Below, one piece after another: positions 34,771-46,277 of a stretch of 64,000 nt of DNA; the first letter of the stretch is position 1; each line of letters opens with the position of its first letter. The DNA comes from Gongronella butleri (lineage: Eukaryota; Mucoromycota; Mucoromycetes; Mucorales; Cunninghamellaceae). Below the pieces are notes generated by a model. The model saw only the letters and a program-made list of their open reading frames with translations, was not told where the DNA came from and made no database searches. Both the position numbers and the translations under genes were made by a program. The DNA lies in NCBI GenBank assembly GCA_025201375.1, contig JAIWZP010000019.1, positions 248,001-312,000 of the forward strand, in the 5' to 3' direction.

Positions 34771-36339
34771 GACTATAAAGCAGGTCTCCAGCTGCAGCTT
34801 TAACTTTCGAAGTAAATCGCGTAAAAATGAATTATTTTGTATTTAAAATGCAGCAAATGTCATTTAAATGCAGCAAATGTCTTTTTGCGGCACTGCAGCT
34901 CCCTGTTTAAATCAGTAAAGTTGCAGCTAGCAACGCTACTTGGCAACCGCTGCCGTAATTCTTGTGGCTCAGGCATTGGCGGCACGTTGCGTGGCAAAAC
35001 GCGATCCTTTAGAGCTGGGATCGTTACGATATTCATGGTGATGAAGCACTGCGTGCTGGACACAAGTGGGAGTAAAGTAAACGTCGGCACACGCACCAAT
35101 GACCGCGGGAACTGGCGCCTGTATGTGTCGTAGCGCCGCAGCATGGCGACATAGAGTATCCAAAGACGGAACCTGCTTTTGGAAGGGTTGATTAATGCAA
35201 AAGTCGCGTCAATTCCAAAGAACCAAGTTTATTTAGTTTTTTTTATACTGTATGACACTTGATTAATGCATCGAAGTCCCCTGCTACAAGCAGCAAAGTT
35301 GATGGGAGAAATCCAATCGGTACAGAAAGCCAAAACGCTTGAATAAAATTTGTACAATTGTAAAGCATTTTGAGTGTAAATCACGGCGCGCTGCATGAAT
35401 TGGTCGGTCAATCAAAATAGGCGCCAGTACTGCTTGAATCGGAAGACGAGGCTTGTACAATCCGTCGCTTTTTGAAGCGTTGTTCCGTTCGCCGCGGTTG
35501 TATACTTTCCAAATGGCACGTCGAACAGGTCATGTGCCAAAATATCAATGACATCTTGTTGTTTCACGATTTCTTTGCAGATGACGTCTTTTTCGGCCTA
35601 CTTATGATATTATGTTCATAAATCCAGAATTGGGCAGTTGCATTTTGACTTCAATCCCTTGCTGATGAGCGCCCAGGAATGCACTGAGATGAATTAACTC
35701 GATGCCTCTGGGTGTAAAATTTGATTTGGAATCGAACGGTGTTGCTTTCGAGCCTTGCTCATTTAGTAAAAACACCTGATAATTGCACTTTTACCGCCGC
35801 CAAAGGCCAAAATCGCGTAAAATCGTGTAAAGTCGATTATCTCGAAATTTTATTAAGTTAACGGACACCGTGTGAGAACTTTATTCGATTCTAAATCAAA
35901 TTTTACATCTGGCTCCATAAACAGAATTACGAATTGAGCAATTTTGGAAGCACTTGTATTAGAGCAAACTTTAAAGACAGGGCGAAATCGGCGCAAATCG
36001 CTTAAGTGCTCAAAATCCAGCAATCTGACATGCATTTCAGACTTCACCATGCGATTTAGAATCATCAATTACCCCTAGAACGATGTCAAAGCATCACAAA
36101 TGCAAAGCCAAGTGCACTCAAAGTGCCAATGCGATTGCCCAATTTTCGATTTATGAACAGAAAATCCTAGCTAGGCCGTCCTTTCCTGGTAACTTGTCCG
36201 CCGGCAAACGGAACATCAACAGTTCCTCAGACACTACAAAACACAACCAGTTGACAAAGGGGATGAAAGAATATTAAAAAACTGATGAACCGTCATTATT
36301 ATATTTAACAAAGGGTACAAGAGAAAATATACGTTGATA
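34771..36339. repeat. fragments of family A inner sequence; no gene
   Basis: Pieces of the family A interior recur: aagttgcagctagcaacgc near 34918, and, on the minus strand, aactttgctgcttgtagcag near 35290. A direct repeat of about 20 bases (aaatgcagcaaatgtcattt) occurs at 34848-34885. A 24-base inverted repeat pairs 35711-35735 with 35885-35909 (gtaaaatttgatttggaatcg and its near complement). No gene seen. Confidence 0.5.
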
Positions 36340-37450
36340 ATATTTCGGGGCCCATGAGTTACCATGCTTGGGCACGGCTGCGCATCAAGTCCTCTGATGA
36401 CATTCTATTTAATAATTTTTCTCACGTTCTCGCTGTGATATGTCTATTGGTCGCATAATATATTACATGGTGTACATTGTTAGTTACAATCATGTCGCTT
36501 GCAGCAATGTTTTAAGGGACTCTGAACTATCAGCAAGTTATTTTTAGAGCCAATTTTAAACGTTTTGCAATATGGTGACCATTCCGCAGGGCATTCTCTC
36601 TCATACGCAATCTACACGACATTGTTCATAATCTATCGCAGCTTTGCAGCCTTCAATGGACGGCTAAATAACTTTCAATGCTCTTTAGACTGCGATAGGC
36701 TCAAAAAACACATTTTCGAGTAAACAACTTCATACAGCGGGCACACGTAGAACATTTGAAGTAGTAAAGGTGCACAGGGACCGAGCCCACTTGTGGGTAA
36801 GTTTCAAGGCATTTGCGCCATTTAAGAGAGGTCAAATCACGCTTTGTAAAAAACCGATTTCTGAGAATGCGATTTAAGCGGGGAGATTTTTGAACCCAAT
36901 AAAATTTTGATACACACTTATGCGCTGGTATTAATGCACGGGAATATATCCAGTTTTGTCTCGGGAGCGCGTCGCGTCCGTGAGTAATAGCGTATTTTTA
37001 TAATTTTCAAGAAATACCGTGTTTTCTCAACAATTCCATTATTTTACCAGCTTGAAACTTTGTCATCATCACGAGATCATCTTGCGACTCATCTTTGTTG
37101 CTTACAGCAAGAAGCCACAATGTGTTTACACAAAGTTGTGCAGGTGCCAGCTAAAAAAAATCCAGGTATTTGAGATTTTCGCTTCGTTGCACTATTCGAT
37201 TCATTCAGAAACTGATGCAGTCTATGAAACGCGTCGCCAGCTGCAACTTTGCCGCTTACAGCAAAGCTCCACGATGTGTTGGAAGATGTCTGTTCCAATT
37301 TAAAAACAAAATAATTTATTTTGCATTTTTCGCAAGCATCCCGCGACCCAAAATAAATCAAGCCAAGTATAATTTATAGAGCTCATGATAGTGCACAATT
37401 TTCAATCTTCCAGTGAGGCGCTGTGATGGCCGGGTCAAAATTTATGCAAG
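36340..37450. repeat. second copy of the duplicated segment with family A left half (copy 4)
   Basis: 36340-36760 repeats 32800-33230. 36770-37110 is a family A arm (tcaaatcacgctttgtaaaa, gaatgcgatttaagcgggg, cttgaaactttgtcat). 37170-37300 repeats the family A interior, matching the complement of 2870-2975. The right arm is missing; unrelated AT-rich sequence follows. Confidence 0.65.
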
Positions 37451-37793
37451 GAAACACACTTATTTGCGCTTTCCGTATTTTTATTGATTTTGTTTAAGAC
37501 TAACATCTAGATCACGAGCTGCACTGCACATTAAGCAGATATATCTGCAAGTTTGGTACTTGCAGCATGTATAATAAACAAGTTTGGCGCCAGTTGACTT
37601 CATTTTTGAAAAATTAATATCATTCTTATGTAACTTTTGTTTAAGACAGTGTACTGTAGCGCTTTGATAGAAGATACCAATTGTGCGCGACAATGCGGTC
37701 TACACACCACACCTTGGTTCACGTCACCAGGATACCAAAAAGTTCGGAAAAAGCGCAAAATCAGTCGTTATAGTTTGTAACTGAGATAGCATT

Positions 37794-38033
37794 TTGCGGG
37801 GGGCAATGGGTTTTTATAGTGGTCCTCTGAAAGGTTTAGAATGAGCTCTAGGCGATGCGGAACAGGATACATCCATCATAGGCGCGGTATACAAGTTTTT
37901 AGGGCAGATGATTCGAAATTAGCGCAATGGATGATGATTTTTAATGACGAATGTTGACGAAGGTATGTACAATGGCAATGAGCGTAATAAAAAAAAAAAA
38001 AGAAAAGAGGAGGAGGTGCAAGTCCACATTGGA
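37794..38033. repeat. 3' flank of ZCCHC9, parent of the copy at 34400-34578
   Basis: Downstream (3') flank of the minus-strand ZCCHC9 gene. The two stretches are colinear; this one has an insertion of about 50 bases (37930-37975) relative to the copy. Confidence 0.65.
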
Positions 38034-38813
38034 TTAGAATTTGACGACCTTCTTCTTGGGAGCCTTGGCGGCAGCGGCCTGGACGGCGAATTGCTTCTTT
38101 TCAATCTTTGTTTCGTGCTCGAGTCTTGTCTTTTCCTTGACAAAGATGTGGTAGTCGTCGTCGTCGGCGCCCTGGTCCAGATCGATCTTGCCGACAGCAG
38201 TGACACCAGCCTCGTCCTTGGTCAGCTTGCAGTCCTTTGCGAGATGGTCGACTTGGCCGCAGAAGCGGCAGCTGCCGCCATTCACGTACAAGCCCTTGCT
38301 GTTTTGCGGACACTGCCCTGCCAAATGGCCCTTGCCATCACACACAAAACACTTTGCAAACGGCAACGTGTCTAAGAAAAAGACGATAAAGGTTAAAATG
38401 GGGGCATTTTCCTTGTTTTCCATGGTGATCCCACTTACTGCCTTGGCGCGGCTTCTTGCATTTTTTGAGCGAGTGCTCTGTTGAACCGCAATTATAGCAG
38501 ATGCCTTGCTGCGTGGTCTTTTGCGGGCAATTCTCGACCGAGTGACCCTTGCCGCGACACCCAAAACAAATGGTGTTGCGCTCCTTGCGCATTTTGGATT
38601 TGCTCGGCCCAGCAGGCTGTTCGGCTAGGAAACAAATTGAACAAAAAAGTGTGTGAGCAAGAAGTCAAACAACACCCGTTTGCTTTTTTTACCCTTTCGT
38701 TTCCGAGAAACATTAGCAGCGTCCTTTTTGGTCGGCACCAGGGGTGTGACAACAAAGTCGTCGTCATTGCTGACGTGCTTTTTGCGTCCACCAAGGTTCG
38801 TGTAGCGGGTCAT
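38034..38813 (-). CDS. ZCCHC9-like protein with four CCHC zinc knuckles
   Basis: Three exons (38693-38813, 38439-38624, 38034-38371) give 214 residues. Four CCHC knuckles follow one another: CFGCRGKGHSVENC, CYNCGSTEHSLKKC, CFVCDGKGHLAGQC and CRFCGQVDHLAKDC. The linker FAKCFVC and the NPKGLY-like NSKGLYVNGG stretch before the fourth knuckle match animal ZCCHC9, a nucleolar RNA-binding protein implicated in rRNA/snoRNA-linked processing. Here the N terminus is shorter and basic, and the C terminus is a Lys-rich helix (ETKIEKKQ...APKKKVVKF). Identification rests on the knuckle spacing and linkers; the RNA-biogenesis role is from the family. Confidence 0.85.
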
Positions 38814-39259
38814 GGTATATGAGAAAAAATTAAAAAAAAAGCGGGGAAGAGAACAAAAAGTGAAAGAAAATGCAGGAGGGGGGGAAAAAAAAAAAAGGTC
38901 GCATTTTTGCGGATGAATTGGGACGCAGCGTTGCTCCCCGGTGGCTGGCGCGCCATAGCGGTTGGTGTCACCGTCTAATTGACACATCGGTGCCCTTTGG
39001 GCTCATGAGTGCAAATGGATTGATGCGTGAAAGAATGGAATTTTAATAAAATCGAGGAGTCGAAGGGAAACACGACTGGCTATATGATACAAAAGAGGAG
39101 TCCATGCACGACAATAGGACGAGCATGGCGAGCAAAGTGAATCTAGATGAATTGAAGGGGAAGGGGAGGGGAACGAGCTATACAGGTGCGACCAGAGGAT
39201 GATCGGTGAGGCTGATTGAGGAATTGGACGAAAAAGGGTGATGATGGTGGTGATAACCC
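38814..39259. other. ZCCHC9 upstream region and 3' flank of mL41
   Basis: 446 bases, A/G-rich near the ZCCHC9 start. No TATA box or gene is evident. Confidence 0.4.
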
Positions 39260-39645
39260 TTAGTCCTTCTTAGGCATAGGGGTCTTGCGAGACACGTAAG
39301 GACCGAGCTACAAAAGAAAATCGAGCAAAAAAAATGAGCAACACGAGTCTCCAATGGGCAAAAAATGTGCATTTTACCGTGAAGCCTTCCAAGTCAGGGA
39401 CGACAAATGATCGCACACGGGCCCAATCGATCATGTAGCCACCCTTCTTGGTGTGTCGGCCCATGGCACCAGAGCCAGTACCTAAGTTGCAAAGGAAAAA
39501 TCAAGAAAACCGCGATCAGTGCTCTGTGAGCGTTTTTTCAGGTGCGAAACGAGGTCAGCCTACCCTTGTAGTAGTTGTGACCGCGCTTGGCGGTCAATTG
39601 GAGTCGCTTGGCGCCACGCGGCAAAGACTTCAAGACACCAAACAT
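39260..39645 (-). CDS. MRPL27: mitochondrial large-subunit ribosomal protein mL41 (yeast MRPL27)
   Basis: Three exons (39564-39645, 39378-39481, 39260-39307) give 77 residues. The N terminus MFGVLKSLPRGAKRLQLTAKRG is basic and mitochondrial-presequence-like. It is followed by the family core NYYKGTGSGAMGRHTKKGGY, the aromatic segment RVRSFVVPDLEGF, and LGPYVSRKTP at the end. It would be a structural component of the mitochondrial ribosome. It is shorter than yeast MRPL27 (146 aa) but keeps the conserved half. It shares a 219-base divergent promoter with the gene at 39865. Confidence 0.88.
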
Positions 39646-39864
39646 TGCAAAGGCTATAAAAACGGAGAGAAAGAGGAAAGGGACGAGGGTGTCAAAAACA
39701 CAAAAGAATTCTTGAAGTTGGGTCCCCCAAATCGACGTGGCCGGACAAGTCCGGCAGGCGGGGATTCAAATGCTGGCAAAATTCGTGTGCGACGCGCAGC
39801 AAAAAGCAAGGAAGCACGTCTCTTTTCTTGGTTTGCCCCCCCCCCTTTTTTTCTTTTTACTTCT
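39646..39864. promoter_or_regulatory. divergent promoter, mL41 / helical protein
   Basis: 219 bases between two start codons. TATAAAAA (39655-39662) lies 203 bases before the plus-strand ATG and next to the mL41 start, so its use is uncertain. A C-run (39836-39844) and T-run precede the plus-strand ATG. Confidence 0.35.
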
Positions 39865-42800
39865 ATGCTCGCCCGGCACCAGCATGTGCAACACGACCTG
39901 GATAGTGTTGGCGCCCTGCTGCAAGGTGTGCCGCCCTCCAATGACGCTGGGGTTGCGCCGCCGTCGCCCGACCAACAGACAGCTATTCTCGCCGTCGCCA
40001 AACTCAAGGTTTTCCTGCCGACCAACGGCGACAAGTTGATCAAGTGGGTGTTGCTCTGCTTGTTTGACCGGCTTGTCATTGGCAATAGTAAGAACAACCC
40101 TGAAAATGGCTCCGGAATGCGCGGATTTTTGCCAATTCTCTCTTTTCTTTTTCTTTTTTTTAACTCGTAGACAAGGCGGTGACACGCGATCCTGTCAATG
40201 ACTACCTGATGCAGTTCCTGCTGGAATGCCTCTTATACCTGCAAGACATTGATCAAAGCGCGCTGGACACGGTGTTTGAGGCAAGCGGGCTGTTTTGGAC
40301 GGCGCCATGTCTCGATTGACACGCTTTTTTTTATTTTTTGATAGATTGCGAGCGATCATTGGATGATGCGTGACGACAAGGTGGTGTTTATGCTCTGTTT
40401 TGTGGCCGACGCGGTGCCTGCTGAGACGCTGGGCAGCTACCACCGATACATGGTTGGCAAACTCGCGAAACATGCCATTGGACACGATCAGCGTAGCACT
40501 GAGACGCAAATTGGGGATGCACTGCTGAGCCACTTGATTGACAAGCACCCGGCCAAGGTGCGCAAGGCGACCATCGACCTGTTTGACGTATACCTAACCC
40601 AAGTCAGCGACACGGACACGCCCATGCTGGACGAAAACGATGTTGATCGCTATATCCTTATTTATCTCATTGCCATGACCCACTGGTTTCCCGCCATCGT
40701 CGATGGTAAGAGCTGCCCGCTTTATTTTATTTGTTTTAGCCAAAACTCATCTTTCTTTCGTGTTAGTGTGTTGGTCCGATATGATCACCAAGCTGTTTCA
40801 CAACAACACGCTTATTAACATGGTCCAATTCGAGCAGCGGACGCTCTATTCTCAGATGCATGCGGCAGACGGGTACAATTGACGGTGTTACAAGCATAGT
40901 TGGCGCAATTCATTCCTGATTTTTTTTTATTTTTTGTTTGTTTGTAGGACGGCCATGGGCATTGAAAAAGTGCTTGCGTCTTGGCTAGGGCCGGCCTTTT
41001 TTGATGGATCGAGCGCGTTTATGCGGCACGCAATGGACGTGGCCATCGTGTTTGATCGACTATCCTTTGCGGTTGAGTCGTCTGGACAAGCGCGCGCGTG
41101 GATGCACGCATCAGCGGTCCATTTTGAAAAAGCGCAGATGGCGGCCTTGGATCTCGTAGACGACTGGCTGCGACCATCCTTGCGAGAAGCAGTCAAAGGC
41201 GACAACAATGAAGAAACGCGCTTGGAACTGCCACTCAAGCTGATGCAGCACGTGATCCAACATTGTGCGGCCATGGACAAAGCGATGCCCTGGATGATCA
41301 AACTCATGTCAAGGCTCGACTATACATGCAATCCGACGCTCGTCCACACGCTTCTCGAGGCCGTCGTCACCATTGCCCTGTCCCACTGGCCAAACTTTGT
41401 CGAGTAAGAGAGTGGAAAAAAGGGATTGACAAGCCCATTTCTTATTTTTTTTTTTAGGTCCATGCTGGAGCAGCTGTTTGCGCAGGCCATGGCGTTGAAT
41501 GTGCGCAGCAATGGCACAGGCGATGAAAGTGCGTCGGCCACAGTGGAGAGGATCTTGGGCAATACGGCGGCTTTGTTCGATGTTGGGCGTGCGCGCGCGG
41601 GCTCGGCCGTGTTTTCCGAGTATATGGCGACACACTGGAGTCAGGTGATGCTGCTGTTTCTTAATGATCCATCGAGCCAGTGCCGCGGCGTCGGGTATCA
41701 ATTGCTTGGCCATTCGCGCTTTTGGACACACGCCAATGTCATGCCCAGCAAGGAAGCCGTGTGCAAGGTGCTTGTCGAAAATTGGTTCCGATTGTTGCGC
41801 AACCGCTACCTCGTCGATAATGGCCTGGACCGAGACATCGCCATGAGCCACCTGCAGGCACTGCGTAAAAACAAAAAAAAAAAACAAAAAAGGATAAAAA
41901 TAGGTGATCTGAGCGCATTTTTTTATTTAGTGGTACAATGCGTGCAAGACGCGTCACTGACAACACTTATGCTGAGTGCACTCATGGACGCGATTCAAAA
42001 GGGCTCGCTCGAGAAGATTCCGCGTGCCGACGTGACAAATGACACAACGTCGCTTTTGGACCGTATTGTGCTGCCGACGGCGGCCGCCGACGAAGAGATG
42101 CCGCGCTCTATACCCCATGTACACGTGCTCGCGTCAGACATGTAAGTGATGACGTGTCGAATTCGAGATGTGGGCTCCCTTTGATGATGCGATCGGGGAC
42201 CTGGACGGGAGAGAGAGAGCAAAAAAAAAAAGAGGGGGGAAGGCTCATCTCCAATTCTTTGCAGCAAATCGCAGGATAAAATTTACATGGACAACATCGA
42301 CCTGACGATCGAGATTTTTAAGTCGGCCATGGCGCAAGGTACGGCTAACAATCGAGGGTGAAAAAAAAAAAAAAAAAAACATTGACCCTGATTTGTGAAT
42401 TTTGCAGAGGGCATTGGGGAGCACGTGGTGGTCCTAATGAGGCAATGGTTCCCAACGACGCCGCAGATCTCCGTGCAAGTGTACGACGAGGCGCTGCCGC
42501 ACAATATCCCATACCCGCACGACATCAGCAATGGATGTGCGTTTAAAGATCATCCTGTCTTGTTTTCCCTGCTGGCCCTTTGCAAGCCCACGGCGCCAGA
42601 AACATGCATGGCCATCCTGCGCAGCGTGCTCATTTATTTTATTGCCTTTTGGAACATGGATGCCGTGGCCGCGTCTCAAACCACCCTCGATTTTGCAACG
42701 CAATTGGATGAAACCACCCAACTTTGGCATTGGATGCGCGATGTAAGGCTTTCTCTCTTTCTTTTTTTTTTATTTATTTTGGAGCTCCTCCCCAGCAGGA

Positions 42801-43277
42801 GAGAGAGAGACGAGGAGGAGGAGGAGGAGAGCGTGAGGGCGGAGAGGAAAAAAAAATAGAAACCCACTTGTACGCAAATGAAGCAATGAGGGAGCAATTG
42901 GAAGGGGAAATCATGCAGGAGCAATGCCGCTGATGAAAGCTCACACCCACGCCATTCTGAAATAGATGATGCCGGCGCAGCTGCATCAGATGGATGACCT
43001 GTTTCCCTTTTTATCCAGCGGTCAATTGGGCTTCGTATTACATCAGACATGGCCCCTGGTGCGGACTTGGTACGAAGCCGTGGCCGAGGTGCGCGGCGTT
43101 CACGGCGATGGCAACGGCGACGGCGACGGTGCCAAGCATCCTTTTCCTCAGCCAGAGCCACATCAATGGCTCGATCGCGTCAAGGAAATGTATAAACAGC
43201 GGCTGCACAGCCTAAATGCCACGCCATCTTGGCAAAAGGCATTGAAAGCTGTCGGCTTACGCGTAGGCTTGGAATAA
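39865..43277 (+). CDS. large alpha-helical (HEAT-like) protein of unknown function
   Basis: Ten exons (39865-40087, 40171-40280, 40345-40705, 40767-40872, 40948-41403, 41458-41864, 41931-42141, 42265-42338, 42408-42742, 42966-43277) join in frame throughout to 864 residues. That makes it a genuine gene, though I recognise no family. The protein is almost entirely helical, with repeated pairs of amphipathic helices rich in Leu/Met/Trp/His (LIKWVLLCLFDRLV, YLMQFLLECLLYLQ, KVRKATIDLFDVYL, LVHTLLEAVVTIALSHW, CMAILRSVLIYFIAFW). This suggests an armadillo/HEAT-type solenoid scaffold. No signal peptide, transmembrane helix or catalytic motif is seen. A short Gly-Asp repeat (DGNGDGDG) interrupts the C-terminal domain. 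Intron 2 (40281-40344) is GC-AG. The stop codon lies inside an AATAAA. Large scaffold subunits of RNA-processing or chromatin complexes look like this, but that is a guess. Confidence 0.75.
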
Positions 43278-44865
43278 AATACATATGTGTCATGACAATG
43301 AAAAGCATTTCTTTAATTGGCAAGCTCCAAAGTCAAGGGAGGTGGGGGGAGAGGAAAAAAAAAAAAAAAAGGAACCCAATTCCATGGACGCGTCCCTTGC
43401 TTTGGGAGTACAGAGGCGAAGAGATGATGCTTATTTTCTTGCTTTATTGGCTGGGTGTTGGGTGGATCGATTGAGGCACATGGTCGGCGGGCTGTACGAC
43501 CTCCCTCAAATGACGTTCAAAAAAGCATGTCGCTCGGCAATTGCGCAAATGAGGGGATCACCAACAAGAGTCAGATGATTTTTAAAATAAATCAAGGGAG
43601 AATGGATGGAGCGACGCGAGATGCAAGGAGAAAAAAGAGAGACACAATGAAAGCCTCAACAGTCTAATGAGCGATCAACAATTTTTTTTGCAAAAACAAA
43701 AAAAAAACATGCAAATGCAAAGCAGGATCAGCCATTTTACAAGACCCAATGGAGCCTGTTTTGCCGCAGGAGGGCAACGCAAGCTGATTGAGTGTGCGAA
43801 AGAGGAATTGAGGGCGAGGAGGGAGGCGTAGCCTTTGTTTTTTTTTCTTTGTTCCACTTGGCAAAAACCAAAAAAAAAGGGGGGGGATAAAGCGAGGGGT
43901 GACGGACAATACGCGCGAGGCAAGGAAGGGGGGGAGACGAGGAGCAAAAAACGGGGGGGGAGGGGAAGGAGGAAAGAAGCCGGCAAGACTATCTTTGGTC
44001 GATGTGCGTGTGTAAAGTGTAGGTGTGTGTGAATTGTTCGCTTGCTTTTTTTTTTTATTTCTTGCATGTCTTTTTTTTTTTTTTTTGCTCCTGAGTTCCC
44101 AGCTTTCATTTTCACATCAAGGCCCACAGAGCGGGGCGACAAGGAGGGGGGGAGCTTATCCAAAAATAAAAAAAATCCAGCGATTGCTTCTTTTTGGCAA
44201 ATCGCCTCGCCTCAGTCGCTTTTCCATTCATGCTATTTAGGTTACTTTGCAAACCTTGCCAGGTGAGGGAGCAAAAAGGGCCAAGATGATGTGTTGTTTG
44301 TCCACCTTTCCGTCGATGATGGGGGAAAAAGGCGCGTCCTGGCCTCCTTTTTCGTTAAAAAGAAGCCGTATGGACGGCGAGGGGGGTGGGCGTGCGTGTT
44401 TTTGTGGGCCTTGATGCTGTTGGGCGGGTTGTCATGTGCAATTGGGCTTTTTTTTTTTTTTTTTGTTCGCCACTTGGAGCGGCCACACAAGGGTAATTGC
44501 CAAAATAGCGGCGTGGTGTGCGACGCCAATCTAAACACACGAAGGGCTGAACACACTCTCTCCGTGCGTCCTTTCTATTGAAGTCCTTTCTTTTTCTTTC
44601 CTTCCTCCCCCCTCACTTTTTCTTCTCTTTTGCCCTCCTTTCTCTCTCTCTCTCTCTCTTCTCTCCCTTCACTCTTTTGCAAAAGCCTTCGTCTCCCCCT
44701 CTTCTCGCTCTCCTCCGTCCCCCCCTCCTCCTCCACCTTTTTCTCTTTCTTTCTTTCCCTTTTTTTTTCTTTGTCTTCTTTTTATTGTTGTTGTTTCCAG
44801 TAGCCCGCCCTTTTTTTTTCTCTCTCTTGTTTTGCATATTCCTTCCTTTTTTTCTTTCACAGCAT
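43278..44865. other. 1.6-kb intergenic region, no gene seen
   Basis: Purine-rich and pyrimidine-rich blocks alternate: A-run at 43359-43372, G-runs at 43878-43886 and 43955-43962, CT-repeats around 44640-44665. Short open frames exist, but none has recognisable composition or splice support. The last ~280 bases are a CT-rich leader of the cyclin gene. Confidence 0.45.
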
Positions 44866-46277
44866 ATGTCGTCGTTACTCGCCTCCTCGTATTATGGGCC
44901 GTCTGTGCCATACTATACCAGCGACACGCCGTTGACGCCGTTGACGCCCGTGACGCAGACGCTGTCCCATGTACGATGTGAGACGCTGGAGCCAGAAATG
45001 ATGGCATTGAAATCCATGCTGTCGACGCATCGCGCCGTGCCGTATGGCGGCCGCAAGAGCTCACACAGCAAAGATGGCATGAACAACCGATTAGCTTACG
45101 TCGAGGCCCTTGTTGGTAAGCATTTGCCTCTCCCCTTTCGCTTTTTTTTTTCCACCATTTTGCGCCCCCCTCCCAAATTGGACGGACGACCCAATAGGGC
45201 GGCCAATTTGCCCACGTTTTTTAAACCAAAATAGACGACTCACTGAATTTCTTCTCTGATTTTTAAAAAAAAGACACCAATGCCTTGGTGATTGAGACCA
45301 TGTGGTATGGGCAAAGCAGCAATGGATCTCAGGGCCCATCTACACCTGCCGTGGTGCCATTGCGCACATTTATTCAAGAAGTGCTGAAACGATCGCGCAC
45401 GACGTATTCGACGTTGCAGACGGCGCTTTTCTACCTTTTCCGCGCACAACCTGCTGTTGCAGCGCACTTGTCGCCTGCGTCTGGGTGGAAGCGCCGAAAG
45501 GAAGATCGATGGGAAGACGCGTACATCAGCTGCGGACGCCGAATGTTCCTTGCGAGCTTGGTGATTGCCAGCAAGTTTGTGCAAGACAAGACGTATCGCA
45601 ATTCGGCTTGGGCCAAGATTGCAGGGTTGCCCATTGCGGAAATCAATGCGGCCGAGCGCATCTTTTTGGATCTGATCGACTATCGCCTGTACATCTCGCA
45701 GGCTACTTTTGAGCAATGGCACCAGCTGCTGCACATGCACGTCGAGCAAAAGACACAACATCCGCTGCTCATGTCCTATGACCTGCCGTCGTCGCCTCTC
45801 TCCTCACCCCCAACCCTGTCCCATCTTCCTCATCCTCATCCCCATCCTCATCCTCCTCATTCGCATCATCCCACACACCATCACCATCACGCACACCCGG
45901 CTCCCACGGCTGCTGCTTCTTACGGCACCCCATCGTCTTCCAATGCGTCGAATTCGTCCGCAAGCACCCCGGTCACCACACCGCCATTGATGCTGCCCCA
46001 TTATCGCAAGCGCAAATACTCGCTCGTCGACGATTCGCCCCATTCGCCCCTGAACACGCCCTTGCCCGTCCTCACCCTGTCGCTGCCTAGCTCCAATCAC
46101 TCGTCGCCTTTGCAAACACCCACGCAAATCTCCCCCATCCGCGCACAATTGTGGAAATCCTCCCCAAAAAAGCGAAAATGCGATGATTACTATTATACGC
46201 AGCAGCAACAGCAGCAGCAGCCGCACGCCATGCACCCGCCTCTGCACACACGCGCAACCGCCAAGCGCCCTTACTGA
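44866..46277 (+). CDS. Pho80-like cyclin (PCL/CLG1 type)
   Basis: Two exons (44866-45115, 45274-46277) give 417 residues. The cyclin fold (residues ~100-225) shows the Pho80/Pcl hallmarks. VVPLRTFIQEVLKRSRTTYSTLQTAL is helix 1-2, RMFLASLVIASKFVQDKTYRN follows, then W(A)KIAGLPIAEINAAER and FLDLIDYRLYISQATFEQW. Such cyclins activate Pho85/CDK5-type kinases in polarity, nutrient and cell-cycle control. After the fold comes a low-complexity tail with a His/Pro-rich patch (about residues 262-288), Ser/Thr-Pro sites, a basic patch (KSSPKKRK, possible nuclear signal) and a 7-Gln run near residue 395. The short N-terminal TPLTPLTPVTQT repeat is a likely phosphorylation region. The specific Pcl subtype cannot be assigned. 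Confidence 0.85.

Noticed and set aside
43278..44865. Several open frames of 70-160 codons between the helical-protein and cyclin genes
   Set aside because: Composed largely of poly-Lys/Phe/Arg from A/T and purine runs; no splice or family support.
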